Of a stretch of DNA of 64,000 nt, positions 1-11,359 are shown in pieces. Position 1 is the stretch's first letter; each line of letters opens with the position of its first letter. The notes below the pieces were generated by a model. It searched no databases. It was not told the DNA's origin and was given only the letters and a program-made list of their open reading frames with translations. The stretch comes from Roridomyces roridus (taxonomy: Eukaryota; Basidiomycota; Agaricomycetes; Agaricales; Mycenaceae), in contig JARKIF010000038.1 in NCBI GenBank assembly GCA_029378245.1, positions 372,001 through 436,000 on the forward strand, given 5' to 3'. Position numbers and translations under genes: made by a program.

Positions 1-1363
1 AGCCCCAACTTGCCCGCGCCATTCAAACCTCTGCGGACACGACACAGCTCGCCTCGCCTCCCACCGACCTCTCCCAGCCCTTCACCGTCAAACTGCACGA
101 GGACTCGTTCCGCGGGTACCAATGCGACATTCCCGACCTCGAGGTGGAGGTCACCAAGGACCAGCTCCTTGGCATGTACAAGCAGATGACGACCATGCGT
201 AGGATGGAGATGGCTGCGGACGCGCTGTACAAGGCCAAGCTTATCCGTGGTTTCTGCCACTTGGCCATTGGGCAGGTGAGTTGAGCGTTTACCGCGTCCT
301 TTTTTCAGTCGCTCAATCTCTCTTCAGGAAGCAGTCTCTGTCGGGATGGAGGCTGGTATCACCCCCGAGGACCGTGTGATTACCTCCTACCGGTGCCACC
401 CCTTCGCTGTCCTGCGCGGCGGCACGATCAAGGGTGTCATTGGTGAGCTGCTCGGGCGTCAAATTGGCATGTCCCATGGAAAAGGCGGGTCGATGCACAT
501 CTTCACCCCGTCCTTCTTTGGCGGCAACGGTATCGTCGGTGCCCAAGTTCCCCTCGGCGCTGGTATCGCTTTCGCCCAGCAGTACATGAACAAGGACGCT
601 GCGACGTTTGCCCTCTACGGTGATGGTGCGAGCAACCAGGGACAGGTGTTCGAGGCGTACAACATGGTGCGTGTCTATCCATCTTTCTATCACCTACATT
701 CTTACACCTTTGAAAAGGCCAAGCTGTGGAACCTCCCCTGCGTCTTCGTCTGTGAGAACAACAAATACGGCATGGGCACCTCGGCCGAGCGCAGCTCCTC
801 CAACACCGAGTACTTTACCCGTGGCGACAAGATCCCCGGGCTGCAGGTCAACGGCATGGACATCATCGCTACACGTGAGGCCGTCAAGTATGCGCGCAAG
901 TGGACCGTGGAGGACAAGAAGGGTCCCCTGCTGCTCGAATTCGTCACCTACCGCTACGGTGGTCACTCCATGTCCGACCCTGGCACGACCTACCGTACGC
1001 GTGAGGAGGTGCAGCGCATGCGGAGCACGCAGGACCCTATTCGTGGGCTCCAGCGCTACATCGAGGAGTGGGGTTTGGCGACGGAGCAGGAGTTGAAGGT
1101 CCGTTTTTCATCTTTAATTTCTTTTTTGATCTTTCGCTTACAAGTGCTGCAGCAACTGGACAAGAACGCCAAGGCCGAGGTTGACGCTGCTGTTGAGGAG
1201 GCCAAGGCTTCGCCCGAACCCCTCCTCAAAGACCTCTGGACAGACATCTACTACAAGGGCACTGAGCCCCCGTACATGCGCGGTCGTGAGCGGGAGGAGG
1301 TGCGTTCCTTCTCTTCCTTTCTGTCTCTGAAACTAATCAAAATTGCAGGTCCACCATTACTAA
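1..1363 (+). CDS. PDA1: Pyruvate dehydrogenase E1 component subunit alpha (5' end outside window)
   Basis: This is the alpha subunit of the mitochondrial pyruvate dehydrogenase E1 enzyme. It uses thiamine diphosphate to decarboxylate pyruvate and passes the acetyl group to E2. The exons read are 1-275, 328-666, 718-1098, 1153-1299 and 1349-1363, ending in VHHY and stop. The ThDP motif GDGASNQGQVFEAYNM spans the second intron. The regulatory phosphorylation loop RYGGHSMSDPGTTYRTREE is intact, as are CHPFAVLRGG and MSHGKGGSMH. The start codon and the mitochondrial presequence lie before the window. The gene converges on the helicase, with only 58 bases between the two stop codons, so the 3' UTRs probably overlap. 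The identification is secure; the 1349 acceptor is inferred from frame. Confidence 0.96.
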
Positions 1364-1421
1364 AAGACACATTGTCCTCTATAGATTGTCCTCGTAATAA
1401 TACTGCTTTGAGATTAGACTA

Positions 1422-4400
1422 TCATTCCGTATCGTTCCAAGGCCTGTCGACATTGGTATCATCCCCATCCCCTTCTTCTTGAATAGCCTCCGCGCCCGCA
1501 ATCGTCAACGCCTCTATGCGTCTCGTAAACTCATTCATATCGCGCTGTGCTGCCTCCCGCACGGAGTGATCATATCCACCATCTTCCGCCACGGGAGCTG
1601 TCGGGTCCCACGAAATAGCACGGCCCTTCCATCCGCCGTTGTTGTGGATGTAATTGAGGAACGAGCGCCAGAGGGGGTCGAGGCCTAGTACATCGGGGTC
1701 GCCAACGACGATGAGGAGTGCTTGGGCGCGGGTGACGGCCACTATTCCAGGTCGTTAGAAGACGAACGCGGGTGAAAATAAGACAAACCGTTGAATCTAC
1801 GTGGGTTCGCGACGAATCCGAGCGTATGGCGGAGGTCGTACGCGACGAATTCACGGCTGCTGCGTACCGTCGAGATGATGATGACGCGTCGTTCCTTTGC
1901 GACTTATAAGACCTCGGAAGTAAGGAAGGAAGAATCGAGAAATAGCTCACCTGGCCTTGGAATTCCTCGACGCTCCCGACCTTGACTCCTTCTGCAACAG
2001 CCCGTAGTGTATTGCGGATCTTCTGGCATTGCGCATGATACGGAGCGATGACGCCAATATCCGCGTCGGCTGCAGCAAGTTAGAATCCATCCATGGGCTG
2101 CAGAAAGGAACTCACTAATCCGAAACTTCCTATCCGAGCGCAGGGTCTCGACGTAAGTCTTGACCTGCGACGCCTCATCGACATTGAAAAAACTAGGCGA
2201 AGACGCCTCGCGTGCGTCCCTGCCCGCAATCGCATGAAACACAATGGGGAACGTCTTGCACGGAAGCAGGGGAGATTGCAAGAACGAATCAATGACGCTG
2301 GGCTTGCCGCATTGCTGCAGCTCGTTCTTGTAGAACCGCTCGTTCGGGAACTTGAGGATGGCATTATGAGATCGGAAGTTTTTCGTCAACTTGACGACGC
2401 TGGACGGTGGTGAGCGTTTGGAAGTGGGATCGGAAGGAAACTCACGAGGCCCCGTATCCCTTCTTCTCGTCGTAGATCTCGCGCGCCATCAGCCTCTCGA
2501 TATAACTCGTCTCGAAACCCAGCTCGCGCGCGATCGCCGAGCGGATGATAGGTCCAAGCTGTTTCGGGTCTCCCGAGAGGACGACGTTGGTCTTGCTGTC
2601 CGCCATGGTCTTGATGGCTTGCAACGAGTCTCTTAGTATACACAGAAAAATACAGATGGAAAACTCACCGATCATGACCTCTGGCTCCGTCGCCTGCCCA
2701 GCCTCGTCCACAAAGATGTGGGAATAATGACCCCTTCCGATACCGATACCAGAGACGACCGACGCAGACACACAAGTGGTAATAACCACCCTAAAGCGCT
2801 TCATCCGGGCGAGAGGCGGCACGGAAAAGTGACCCTCCGGCGTCGCATGTGTGTACTCGCGCATTTCAAGCGCAATCTGTTCCTTGTGGCGTGAAGGCGC
2901 ATAGAACCTGAACAACTCGTCCTTGGTCAATGCTCCGACGAGGCGGCTGGCGATGAGGTCCGCGGCCGAGTTGCTTGGAGCGCAAGCTAAAATACGTGCT
3001 TGCGGGTTGGCGGCCAAGACCTGACGCATGGCTTCCACCATCGTCACTGTCTTTCCTGTACCAGGAGGGCCGAAGACGACAAAGGGCACAGACCCCGGCT
3101 TGCGCTTCAGGATGGACACGACAGCTTGGAGCTGCGGTCCGTTCTCCTTGATGAGCGGATTGAAGACCTTGATCTGGGCGCCGGCAGGCCTTGGGTACGG
3201 TGTTTTTGGAACGTGGGCCGGGAGTGGGAAGAGCATGCGCTCTTCCGAGAACGCCGTGTCCATGGCGAGGTGCTGGCGGCGCATCGGAGAGCGATTGAGC
3301 TTAAAGCGCGCCGTATAACGGTCCGCCACCGACGCCTTGCGGAAAGACGGGTGAAATCGAAGCCCGACCTCCTCCTTTTGCACGATATGGACCCCACCCT
3401 CAAACCAGTGACCGTGGGTCGCGCCTTGCTTCTGAATGAGAATACGGTCGCCTGTACAGGTGTTAGACGGAAGGGATACTTGGCGAGATGGAGACTGACC
3501 GACAAGTACACTGGGGCGCTTCTCCGCCAATCCGGGAACGTCGAGACTGGACAAGAATCAGATTAATCGAATGAGAAAAGAAGACGTACAAATGGAAGCC
3601 GTTGTGCCCTACCAGTTTGGCGCCGATGATGTCGTAGTGCTCGAGGTCTCGCCTGAATGTACTGTGAGGAACAGATAGTGCTGAGACAAGAGGACTCACT
3701 CCATCCGATACTCTTCGATCCAGAGTAAGTGTTTGAAGTGGCGCGCATACGTTTTGCTATCCAGGACGTAAGGCAGATACTGCGGGCGGAGGTCACCGAT
3801 GATGGACGCGGTGGGACCGTTGAACGACAGCGTCGCGGCCAGGCCGGCAGGGATTGGAGCCTTGGGCAGCTTTCCGACGTATGGAATTGCCTTCAAGGAT
3901 GGGGGGGCAACGCCTTCGACAACATCGAGCTCTGGCTGGGCTGCGTTACGTTTGCGAGGGACGTATGGGGCGATTGGACGCATGGCCTCGTGGTCAGCTC
4001 GGTTGCCGACGACGACGTGCAGAGTTCGGGCGATGATAAACCGCTTCCGCAGTTGCAAGTCCTCGAAGAGGATTTCGAGCCTGTCTTCAACTCGCCCATT
4101 GTAATCCTGACGGAACTTGACGATGAAAGAGTGGGTGGCATTGTAGGTAATCGTGGCGGCGGTGGCGCTCACTGAGAACCTTTGAGACAATTAGCGTCCT
4201 GGATAATGAACAAGAGCCGCCACTTACGGAGAGGTCGTGCTGCCTTTCTGGGAAGCGAGGGTAACGCTGAGAACAGCGATCTTGGAAGAGGGGGTTTCAT
4301 TCCGGATGGTGGGACGCAGTTCCAGCCCGGACTTGGCAGCTGGTCCTTCGACGACGCCAAAGTCGAAGTCACCCGAAACAGTGATCCCATTCTTGTCCCT

Positions 4401-4856
4401 TTCTGCTTCGTCCGAGGCTGTCCTAAAAGCGACAAACTGGGCCCGGTCTCGGTGTTTGGGCTGCAGATGATGACGAGGCCAGTGTTCGTTGGAAATGTGA
4501 GTCTTGCATGTCGTACAAAGGGTATGACCGGGGACGTCCTCCGGTATCTCGGGCTGAATGCTTGGGTTCAGGCCGCGTCGACGAGCGCATGCAGCATGAC
4601 GAGCGCCCGCTGCATGCTGTACCCAGTTCTTCATCCCAGGAATGTGCTTCTCGCAGATGGCGCAAAAGAGCAAAGCTCCGGATTCGCCTTGAAGTCGGTT
4701 GATATGTTGCTTGGAGGCAATATGTGCGGTATGGTCGTCGGACGACTCAAAGACGACGTTGCAGAGAGCACAATTGAGGACGTTGTGCCGGTGGGGACAG
4801 GAAGCGTCATCGCAGACGCCGTTGGCGAGTAACTCTGGACAGTTGGTTTGAGCCAT
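1422..4856 (-). CDS. SF1 RNA helicase, MOV10/SDE3-like, with N-terminal zinc fingers
   Basis: This is a multi-exon superfamily 1 helicase of the UPF1/MOV10 group. Transcription starts at MAQTNCPELL (4856). The N-terminus carries one CCCH finger (C-PELLANGV-C-DDAS-C-PHR-H) and then at least three C2H2-type units in the next 200 residues. The helicase core has Walker A GPPGTGKTVT (about 3070), the CAPSNSAADLI motif, Walker B DEAGQATEPE (about 2700), LSGDPKQLGP, and motif VI AVTRAQALLIVVGDP (about 1720). The tail after motif VI is acidic. MOV10/SDE3 proteins unwind RNA and act in RNA silencing and transposon control; that role here is inference from family. Introns include one near 4170-4230 and several between 1740 and 3700. 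Individual exon borders were not all resolved. Confidence 0.9.
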
Positions 4857-5193
4857 GGTGGTGGGTAAAGGAAAAGACGATAACTGGACCTTGAAAGAAC
4901 CCTGGGGGCTTTCATAACGGATTGATGGCCTTTGAGCGCCTTTGAACAAAGAACTCGTGTCCCTTTGACGAAATACACGAGGCGCGTATCGATTTAGTCA
5001 ATGGGATCGAGTTATTTCGAGGGACCATTGCCAACGCTGTCTCGGATGAATGCCACGCATCTTGCACGAGGTGAAGGTCGCATTGAAAGAACGGAGAGAG
5101 GGACAAAACAGTGGAGAAGACAGACTTTTGGTTTGAGTGGAGGTTGATGAAAGGGATCACTTGTCCATTTTGGGACATGTGCATGCGACCGAT
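4857..5193. other. Intergenic region, helicase and FBL-A (divergent)
   Basis: This is the shared upstream region of two divergent genes, the helicase and FBL-A. No convincing coding signal was seen. Promoters for both must lie here, but no specific element can be named. Confidence 0.5.
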
Positions 5194-6726
5194 ATGGAAG
5201 ACTCTCCATGTACGCCTCCCAAAAGTTCTACTCACCGTCTCATTGACTTTCTTGCAAAGGGTCTCGGATTCCCACCGAAATGGCACAGGAAATCACCGCC
5301 CACAATGCCGACGATGCGCCAACCCTCCGCGCTATGTCCCTCGTGTCGAGGGCGACGCGTTTCTTAGCCATAATCCACCTTTTTTCTTCAATATTCTTCT
5401 CCTGTGTTGAGGACTTTGGGTGGTGGCTCGATATGCTCGAGAGAACACCGGACCTCGCCACCGTTGTCCGAACGGTCAAATTCTCCTCCAGAGACACCAC
5501 TCGGTCAAAACGCTGTCTAGGTCTCGATTCTGTGAGACGCTTCTCGTATTCTCCAATCGTTCCCGTCATCCCACCCCTCCCTCGTGTCGACCTCGTCGTA
5601 TGGAATAGCAGCGCTGGGCACCCGCCAGTTCCAATGATGGCCGCGCACATGGCCTTATTTCCTCGCGTGCGGAAGCTGCAGTTGCGGAACGTAGTGTTCC
5701 ACTCTTTCGCCCAGCTCTCAGCTCTGATTGGTGCATGCGCTGGCCGGCTTCGATCTCTCTCTTTCGAAGACGTCATCATGGACGAGGCCAAACTTGTGGC
5801 TCCAGTCGAAGAGACCTCTTCCGATCTGGTGGCACCGGATCTCACCGCACTGGACGAGCTCCGCCTCCATAAGTGCGACGCTGAGCCCGAACAGGAGGTT
5901 GTCGCTCGTTTGATAGAGCACTGCCCGCCCACTGGGCTGCAGTCTCTAATTCTCGGGGGCACCCTCTCGGATGACATCGAAGCGTGTTCCCTCGCCACCA
6001 CAGAAAAGCTGCTGCAGTTTGCAGCCCCCTCTCTTGTCAATCTGGTCTTGGAGTCGACATCGATACCGAGTCGTCAGCATGTTTTCTAAGCCTCACAGTT
6101 ACTCGCAGTTCTGATCATTTTCGTCAGCTCATGACCGTGTTATAGCCATGTTCGGCCGCTTGCCTGTTTTTGCCGCCCTGGAGACGTTCACAGTGTGGTT
6201 AGGCTCAGACCAAATGGCAAAAACCGTCGTGAACGCGCTGGAAGGTGCTCCGAATCTCACTCGACTCAATTTCAGAATTCCTCTTTTCCAAGATGGCTAC
6301 TCGGATGTTCGAGATGCTTTGATCGACATTCTCTGGGACGCCTTTCCGTGGGGCGGCTCTGGCTCTATGAAAACAGTCCTGACCCGCAAGTTCCCCTCAT
6401 GCCGTCGAATCGTGTTTCAGTTTTGCCTACTAGACCATTCGGACGTGCATTTCCGGCGTGGGGCACGAAGGAGACTGGAGCGCCGTTTGAAGGAGAAGTT
6501 GGAAGAAAGTGGGGCAGAGCTAGATGGTGAATATCTTCAGATGGAGTGGCTGGACGAAGAATTCAATCCCGTCGTCTATCGCATGGTGAATGGAAAGCCG
6601 TTCTGGTGTTTCTCTACCGTTGGCCGGCTTTACGACTCCGACGAGCCCGAGACGGAGGCCAGTGATTGCGAATCCGAGTCGTCAGAGTCGTCCGAGTCGT
6701 CCGAGTCGTCGGATTCAGTGGGATGA
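5194..6726 (+). CDS. F-box-like/LRR-like protein, copy FBL-A
   Basis: This is the first of nine paralogues in the window. Exons are 5194-5209, 5260-6069 and 6128-6726, giving 474 residues. Exon 1 is a 16-base microexon (MEDSP) whose last T joins GG of exon 2 to make a Trp codon. The N-terminus (IPTEMAQEITAHNADD...LRAMSLVSRATR...HLF) has the shape of an F-box, followed by leucine-rich segments. The C-terminal domain starts at MFGRLPVFAALE and carries the family signatures FPWGG, HFRRGARRRLERR and EWLDEEFNPVVYR, then a Ser/Glu tail. F-box proteins recruit substrates to SCF ubiquitin ligases; that function is an inference from a weak motif. The closest relative is FBL-A' at 22.4 kb, which has the same MEDSPWSRIPTE start. 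Confidence 0.85.
6671..6711 (+). repeat. GAGTCG/GAGTCC-type codon repeat in FBL-A tail
   Basis: A short imperfect repeat of GAGTCGTCC units encodes the Ser/Glu-rich C-terminus of FBL-A. Related repeats occur in FBL-B and FBL-C. Confidence 0.8.
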
Positions 6727-6899
6727 TTTGGATGGGACCTCATCGCACTATAATACAAAAGTGTCTCCCCATTATTTATCATGTGGTCGCGCATCTCTTT
6801 AAATTTCAACTCTGAATCGGAGATTGGATTGATGCATGGGCATGATCACATCACTCGCTTAGCTCTTTGAACCCCAACCACCACCAAAGATCGCCCAAC

Positions 6900-8564
6900 A
6901 TGGAGTTAGCGTGCCACTGTACGTTCGCCCTCCTGCTCTTAGAGGTTCCACTTCCTTTCTACCTCCAGGGACGCGAATACCGCCAGAAATAGCTCACGAA
7001 ATCACTGCACACAATTCCGACGACGGGCGGACCCTTCGCGCCATGTGCCTCGTGTCGAAGGAGACGCGTTTCTTGGCCATAATCCACCTTTTCTCCTCTG
7101 TAACATTTTCGTGTGTGGAGGACTTCACTTGGTGGATCGGCATGCTCGAGAGGACGCCAGCACTCGCGACGCTCGTCAAAAAGGTCAAGTTCTCCACGAA
7201 AGAACCAAGCTCGTGGAAGTGCCGTGGACTGGGATTTTCGTCAGTGACGAAACTGTCGGACAAAACCGCTGTTATTCCTGTCATTCCAGCTCTCCCGGGC
7301 GTTGGCCTCGTCGAATGGAACACCCATTATGGACACCACGGAAACCTCCCAGTCGCAGCGCTGACCGCACAAATGTCTCTCTTCCCGAACCTACAAAAGT
7401 TCCGGCTACTCAATGTCAAGTTCGACTCTTTCGCTCAACTCATGGCGCTCATTGGCGCGTGTGGACGGCTTACGTCCCTCGCGTTCGTTAGGGTCACCGC
7501 TGGCCAGTACCTCTCGGGATCAGACTCCGAGTCCGAATCCAAGTCCGAGTCCGAGTCTGAGTCCGAATCTCCAACTCTTTCTGCGGCCGAGCTCCCAGAT
7601 CTGTCCGCCCTGGAGGAACTTGTGGTGAAAGGATGCGATTCCGAGCCTGAATACGATGATTTTGTCGGTCGTTTATTCGGCGAATGCCCGCCATTCGGAC
7701 TACAAACTTTGGCTTTGGAGCGTTGCATTGGGGAAGATTCAAACAACAGTTGCTCCTTCCAGGCCGCAAAGAAAATTTTATGCCTGGTCGCTCCCACTCT
7801 CGTCAATTTAATCATAGACCCGACATTTCGACCAGTCGGTGAGTACATTTTCAAGAACCTGACGCTTCTTGGCCGACCCTGATTTCGACACAGGCATTGA
7901 TCGAGTTGCGAAGATGTTCGGCCGCTTGCCCACCTTCACGGCCCTCAAGACCCTCACTATCTGGCTCAGCCCCGACCACGATGCACAAAATCTGATAGAC
8001 GCGGTCAAAGACGCGCCGAGCGTGACCCGAGTTATCTTCCGGATCGGGCTTTTCCGCGAAGACTACGACGACGATCGGGCGGATTTCAGCGAGATCCTCC
8101 GAGAGGTGTTTCCCTGGGGTGGTCCGGGCGCGGAATCCCTGGGAAGAGTCGTGGAGCGCAAATTCCCGCTGTGCCGCGAAATCGCCTTTCACTTTTGCGT
8201 TCCTGACGCCGACTCGGAATTTCATTTCCGACGTGGGATGAGACGGAGGGCAGAGCGACGGCTCAGAAAGAGATTGGAAAAAACCGGAGCGGGTATTGAG
8301 GATTACTTTCGGGTGGAGTGGTTGGAAGACTTGAACAGCCTTCGTCCTGTGGTCTACCGCAAGACGAACGGGAAGCCACTGTGGACGGCCCGGAAGGAAC
8401 GTTCTCGATGGGAGCCGGAGACAGAGGCTAGTGATTGTGAGTCGGAGACTTCAAGCATCGCTGATTCACAGGAATGGGACTCGGACGGAAACCTCATTAT
8501 TCGTGAATGGACCGAGGCGGACGAGGCCTCGTATCGTCGGGAGATGCTCGAGGAATGGTATTAG
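6900..8564 (+). CDS. F-box-like/LRR-like protein, copy FBL-B
   Basis: This is the second tandem copy, 174 bases after FBL-A. Exons are 6900-6918, 6969-7838 and 7894-8564, giving 519 residues. The 19-base microexon (MELACH) again ends in T, and the junction makes Trp. The F-box-like start is RIPPEIAHEITAHNSDDG. A Ser/Glu-rich insert of about 18 residues (DSESESKSESESESES) splits the LRR-like part. The C-terminal domain keeps MFGRLPTFTALKTLTIWL, FPWGG, HFRRGMRRRAERR and PVVYRKTNGKPLW. The tail is longer than in other copies and ends EMLEEWY. A short relic of the matching copy lies between FBL-C' and FBL-A' at 22.1 kb. The reading frame is open throughout. Confidence 0.85.
7522..7570 (+). repeat. 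GAGTCC hexanucleotide-type repeat inside FBL-B
   Basis: About eight imperfect units of GAGTCC/GAATCC encode alternating Ser and Glu in the middle of FBL-B. The position is internal, whereas in FBL-A and FBL-C the comparable repeat is at the C-terminus. Confidence 0.8.
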
Positions 8565-8734
8565 CATGAGAAAATGCACCAGAGGGGTTGTGAGTGCCAG
8601 TTGAAGAACAGGATTCCCAGCGACCCTGCGTTCAGTGCATACGGCAAACGTTCACTCATAGTTGCACGCCTTGTCGCCGATACATATATTGTCCAATGTA
8701 CTTAATTGCGGCGTGGATCGTTACGCCCTTACGG

Positions 8735-8841
8735 TGGAAACTTGACTCGGAATTCAATGAGTTCGGCTCACTGGTTCGGCTTGCCAGTGCCATCACTGCC
8801 ATCAGTTCCTATTTGCTCTCGACATCCACCATTTAACGTCC
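8735..8841 (+). promoter_or_regulatory. Conserved upstream block of FBL-C, shared with FBL-C'
   Basis: The ~105 bases before the FBL-C start closely match the reverse complement of the bases upstream of FBL-C' (about 22014-22100). The match includes GTTCGGCTTG and CAGTGCCATCA segments. This shows the promoter was duplicated with the gene. No specific factor site is recognised. Confidence 0.55.
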
Positions 8842-10422
8842 ATGGAGTCCCATTGTATGCGATTTCTCCTGGTCTCAACTTGTACTCATCTCACGCACAG
8901 GGTCCAACGTTCCCGCAGAACTGATCCACGAAATCACCAGCTACAATGCCGACGATATACCCACCCTTCGCGCGATGTCCCTGGTCTCGAAAACGACGCG
9001 TTCATTTGCCACGATCCACCTCTTCTCCGTGGTCCACTTCTCCTGCGTGGAGGACTTCCCTTGGTGGCGCGAAATGCTCAATAGGACGCCAGCTCTGGCA
9101 ACCATTGTCAAAAAGGTCCAGTTCTCTGGATATTCACGGTGGTCGATGTACCGCTTAGGTCTGACCTCTGTAACGCGACTATCTGACTCTTCGATCATCC
9201 CCGTCCTCCCATCCCTCCCAAACGTCACCTGCGTCGAGTTGGTTGAATGGAATAACGGAAACATACCGACAGCGATGCTGATGACTCAGATGTCCCTGTG
9301 TCCTCACATACGCGAGCTCCGCCTCGTCCGGTTCAATTTCTATTGTTACAACGAACTCGTCGCTATCATTGGTGCTGGCGGCAAAGCACTTCGATCTCTC
9401 TCCTTCAACAGGGTGACCGCCAAAATATGTTACCACTCCCCCTACTCCCAGTGCCTGCGCGTATCCGACTCTGATCAGCCGGATCTATCGACGCTGTAGC
9501 AACTCAGCGTCAAGCGATGCAATTTCATTCAAGTCGAAGAAGACTGGATCGGTCGGTTGATGACAAAATATCGACCCATTGGTGTTCGTGGGCTGACCTT
9601 GGGCTACGCTCATGAAGATGACGTCCCAGCGTGCTCCATCTCTGAGGCGGAAACCCTCCTACGCCTCAGCGCTCCATCTGTAGTCAATCTGATCATAGAT
9701 CCCAGGTTCGGACAACGTGATGGTGAAGCATTCCCCAAGTTGCCAAATATCATCCAGTTTTAACTATTCCAGCAGACAGCGAGATTATGGGCATGATCGA
9801 AACCTTACCTGCATTCCCAGCACTAGAGACCCTTACGATCTGGTTGCACCCGGATCGCATGGCGCAGCGGCTCATAGACGCACTGCAAGGCGCGCCAAAT
9901 CTGACGAGACTCGTCCTTCGCATTCCGTTCCACAGCGACTGGGGCTATAGCTACGAGGAGGACCGCGATCGGAAAGACTTCAACCGAATCGTCAAAAAGG
10001 TTTTTCCTTGGGGTGGTCCAGATTCGATGAAGACGGTTGTGATGCGCAAATTCCCACTTTGTCGCGAAATTGTTTTCCACCTATGTCTTCCGCGCATTTC
10101 AGTGATACATTTCCGGCGTGGAGTGAGGAGGAAGATGGAACGTCAGCTGAAGGAACGTCTGGAAAAGACCCGAGCGGATATTGCGGCCTACATGCGCATC
10201 GAATGGTTGGATGAGGAGTTTCGCCCCGTTGTGTACCGTCAGACCAACGGAAAGCCGCCGTGGTCGTTCGACCAGGATGGAAACGGTTGGGAATCCGAGC
10301 CGGAGACTGAGAACAGCGATTGCGAGTCGGAGTCGGAGTCGGAGTCAGAGTCGGAGTCAGAGTCGGAGTCGGGGTCAGATTCGGATTCGGAGTCGGGGTC
10401 AGAGTCGGAATACGATGGATAA
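8842..10422 (+). pseudogene. F-box-like/LRR-like protein, copy FBL-C, interrupted by an in-frame stop
   Basis: This is the third tandem copy. Exons by homology are 8842-8854, 8901-9722 and 9776-10422 (493 codons). The start is MESH, with the T|GG junction giving Trp and then SNVPAELIHEITSYNADD. Codon 204 is TAG at 9497-9499, in the DLSTL-stop-QLSVKRC stretch. FBL-C' has LEEL there, so the change is at a Glu codon. The frame stays open after the stop, and splice sites and the C-terminal domain (FPWGG, HFRRGVRRKMERQ, EWLDEEFRPVVYR) are intact. The nonsense change therefore looks recent, or is read through or a sequence error. Without readthrough only the F-box-like part and early LRRs would be made. 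The closest relative is FBL-C' at 20.4 kb. Confidence 0.75.
10324..10409 (+). repeat. GAGTCG hexanucleotide microsatellite in FBL-C tail
   Basis: About fourteen near-perfect GAGTCG/GAGTCA units encode an alternating Ser-Glu tail with some Asp and Gly. The complementary strand reads as Ser-Asp repeats in another frame, which is a shadow. Such repeats change length readily. Confidence 0.9.
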
Positions 10423-10711
10423 GGAGTCCGACTGTAGTACACATCGACTCTAGGTGGACTGGCACCAAGTTTTTGAAAGTCAGTTTTGTATAGAAGAAAC
10501 ATTCTCAATTAAATTGGGCGGATAGGACCAGAATAAGAATAAGGCAAGTCTGAGACAAAAGAAAAAATAAGATCAGCAGTGAATGAAAGACATCAATTGA
10601 GGCTGTAGATCGCGCGCGGAAGCAAGTTCCGCAAGTAAGACAAGGCTGAAAAGGCATATAAAGAAAGCACTGGATCGTCAATGTGTCTCATTCCACTATC
10701 CTTTCACCACC

Positions 10712-11359
10712 ATGGAGAACAAAGTGCACTGCGCCCACTGCAATATCCACTTTCCCGACGTTGAAGCTCGTGGGACACACGTCGAGTCCTCTTCGAAGCA
10801 CCCCTTTTGCGAACCCTGTGGACGGCGTTTCCTAAACGAGCACTCGCTACGGGTTGTAAGCCCCTATCGTTCATTGGACACCCACGGATACTAACGTTTC
10901 TCGTGGTTACTGACAGCATCTCGAGTGCGCCTCGACCCATCGCGACGATCACGGCGACGGCGAGGAAGATCTGCATGGCGACGACGTTCTGCTAGCCTGG
11001 TCAGCTAACAGCGATGAGAGCGATTCATCTTCCTTCTTTGAAGACTACTGGTCATCAGAGTCGGAAATGGAAATGGACAGCAGCAGCTCAGCGACCTCTG
11101 ACTCGGGAAGCGAGCTCGATTCCGAGCGTGACGAAGGGGATTCAATCCACGTACGCGCCACTCTTCTCCATGTGCGGATTCTTTGCTGACATGTTGCTAG
11201 AACGATGGCATGATTTTCCTTGCGGGAAGCGAACCGGACTGGGAGTATCGGGACATTCTGCTCGAGAAGCAAGCCGACGGCGGTGGCCGTGGAGACTTCG
11301 ACTCCTCACCAAAGGTAGCTTCAGCCGGTTGGTCCGTACCTAATATCAACGTAAAGTGA
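10712..11359 (+). CDS. Small two-finger C2H2 protein with acidic region
   Basis: Three exons (10712-10855, 10917-11150, 11201-11359) give 178 residues. The first 60 residues hold two zinc-finger units with identical spacing, C-X2-C-X12-H-X6-H. The first is C-AH-C...H-VESSSK-H, and the second is C-EP-C...H-LECAST-H, completed across intron 1. Residues 70-130 are Ser/Asp/Glu-rich (SSSFFEDYWSSESEMEMDSS), like a transcription activation or acidic interaction region. The C-terminus ends in VPNINVK. Intron 1 shows a clear branch site (ACTAACG). The protein could bind DNA or RNA; no named family is recognised. Confidence 0.72.

Noticed and set aside
313..966. Minus-strand open frames opposite PDA1
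   Set aside because: They mirror GC-rich third positions of the PDA1 exons and carry no domain of their own.
6671..10409. Possible CRISPR-like or satellite array from the GAGTCG units
   Set aside because: Units are coding, hexameric and without spacers.
10239..10508. Minus-strand Ser-Asp repeat frame
   Set aside because: It is the complement of the GAGTCG repeat in FBL-C; no separate gene.
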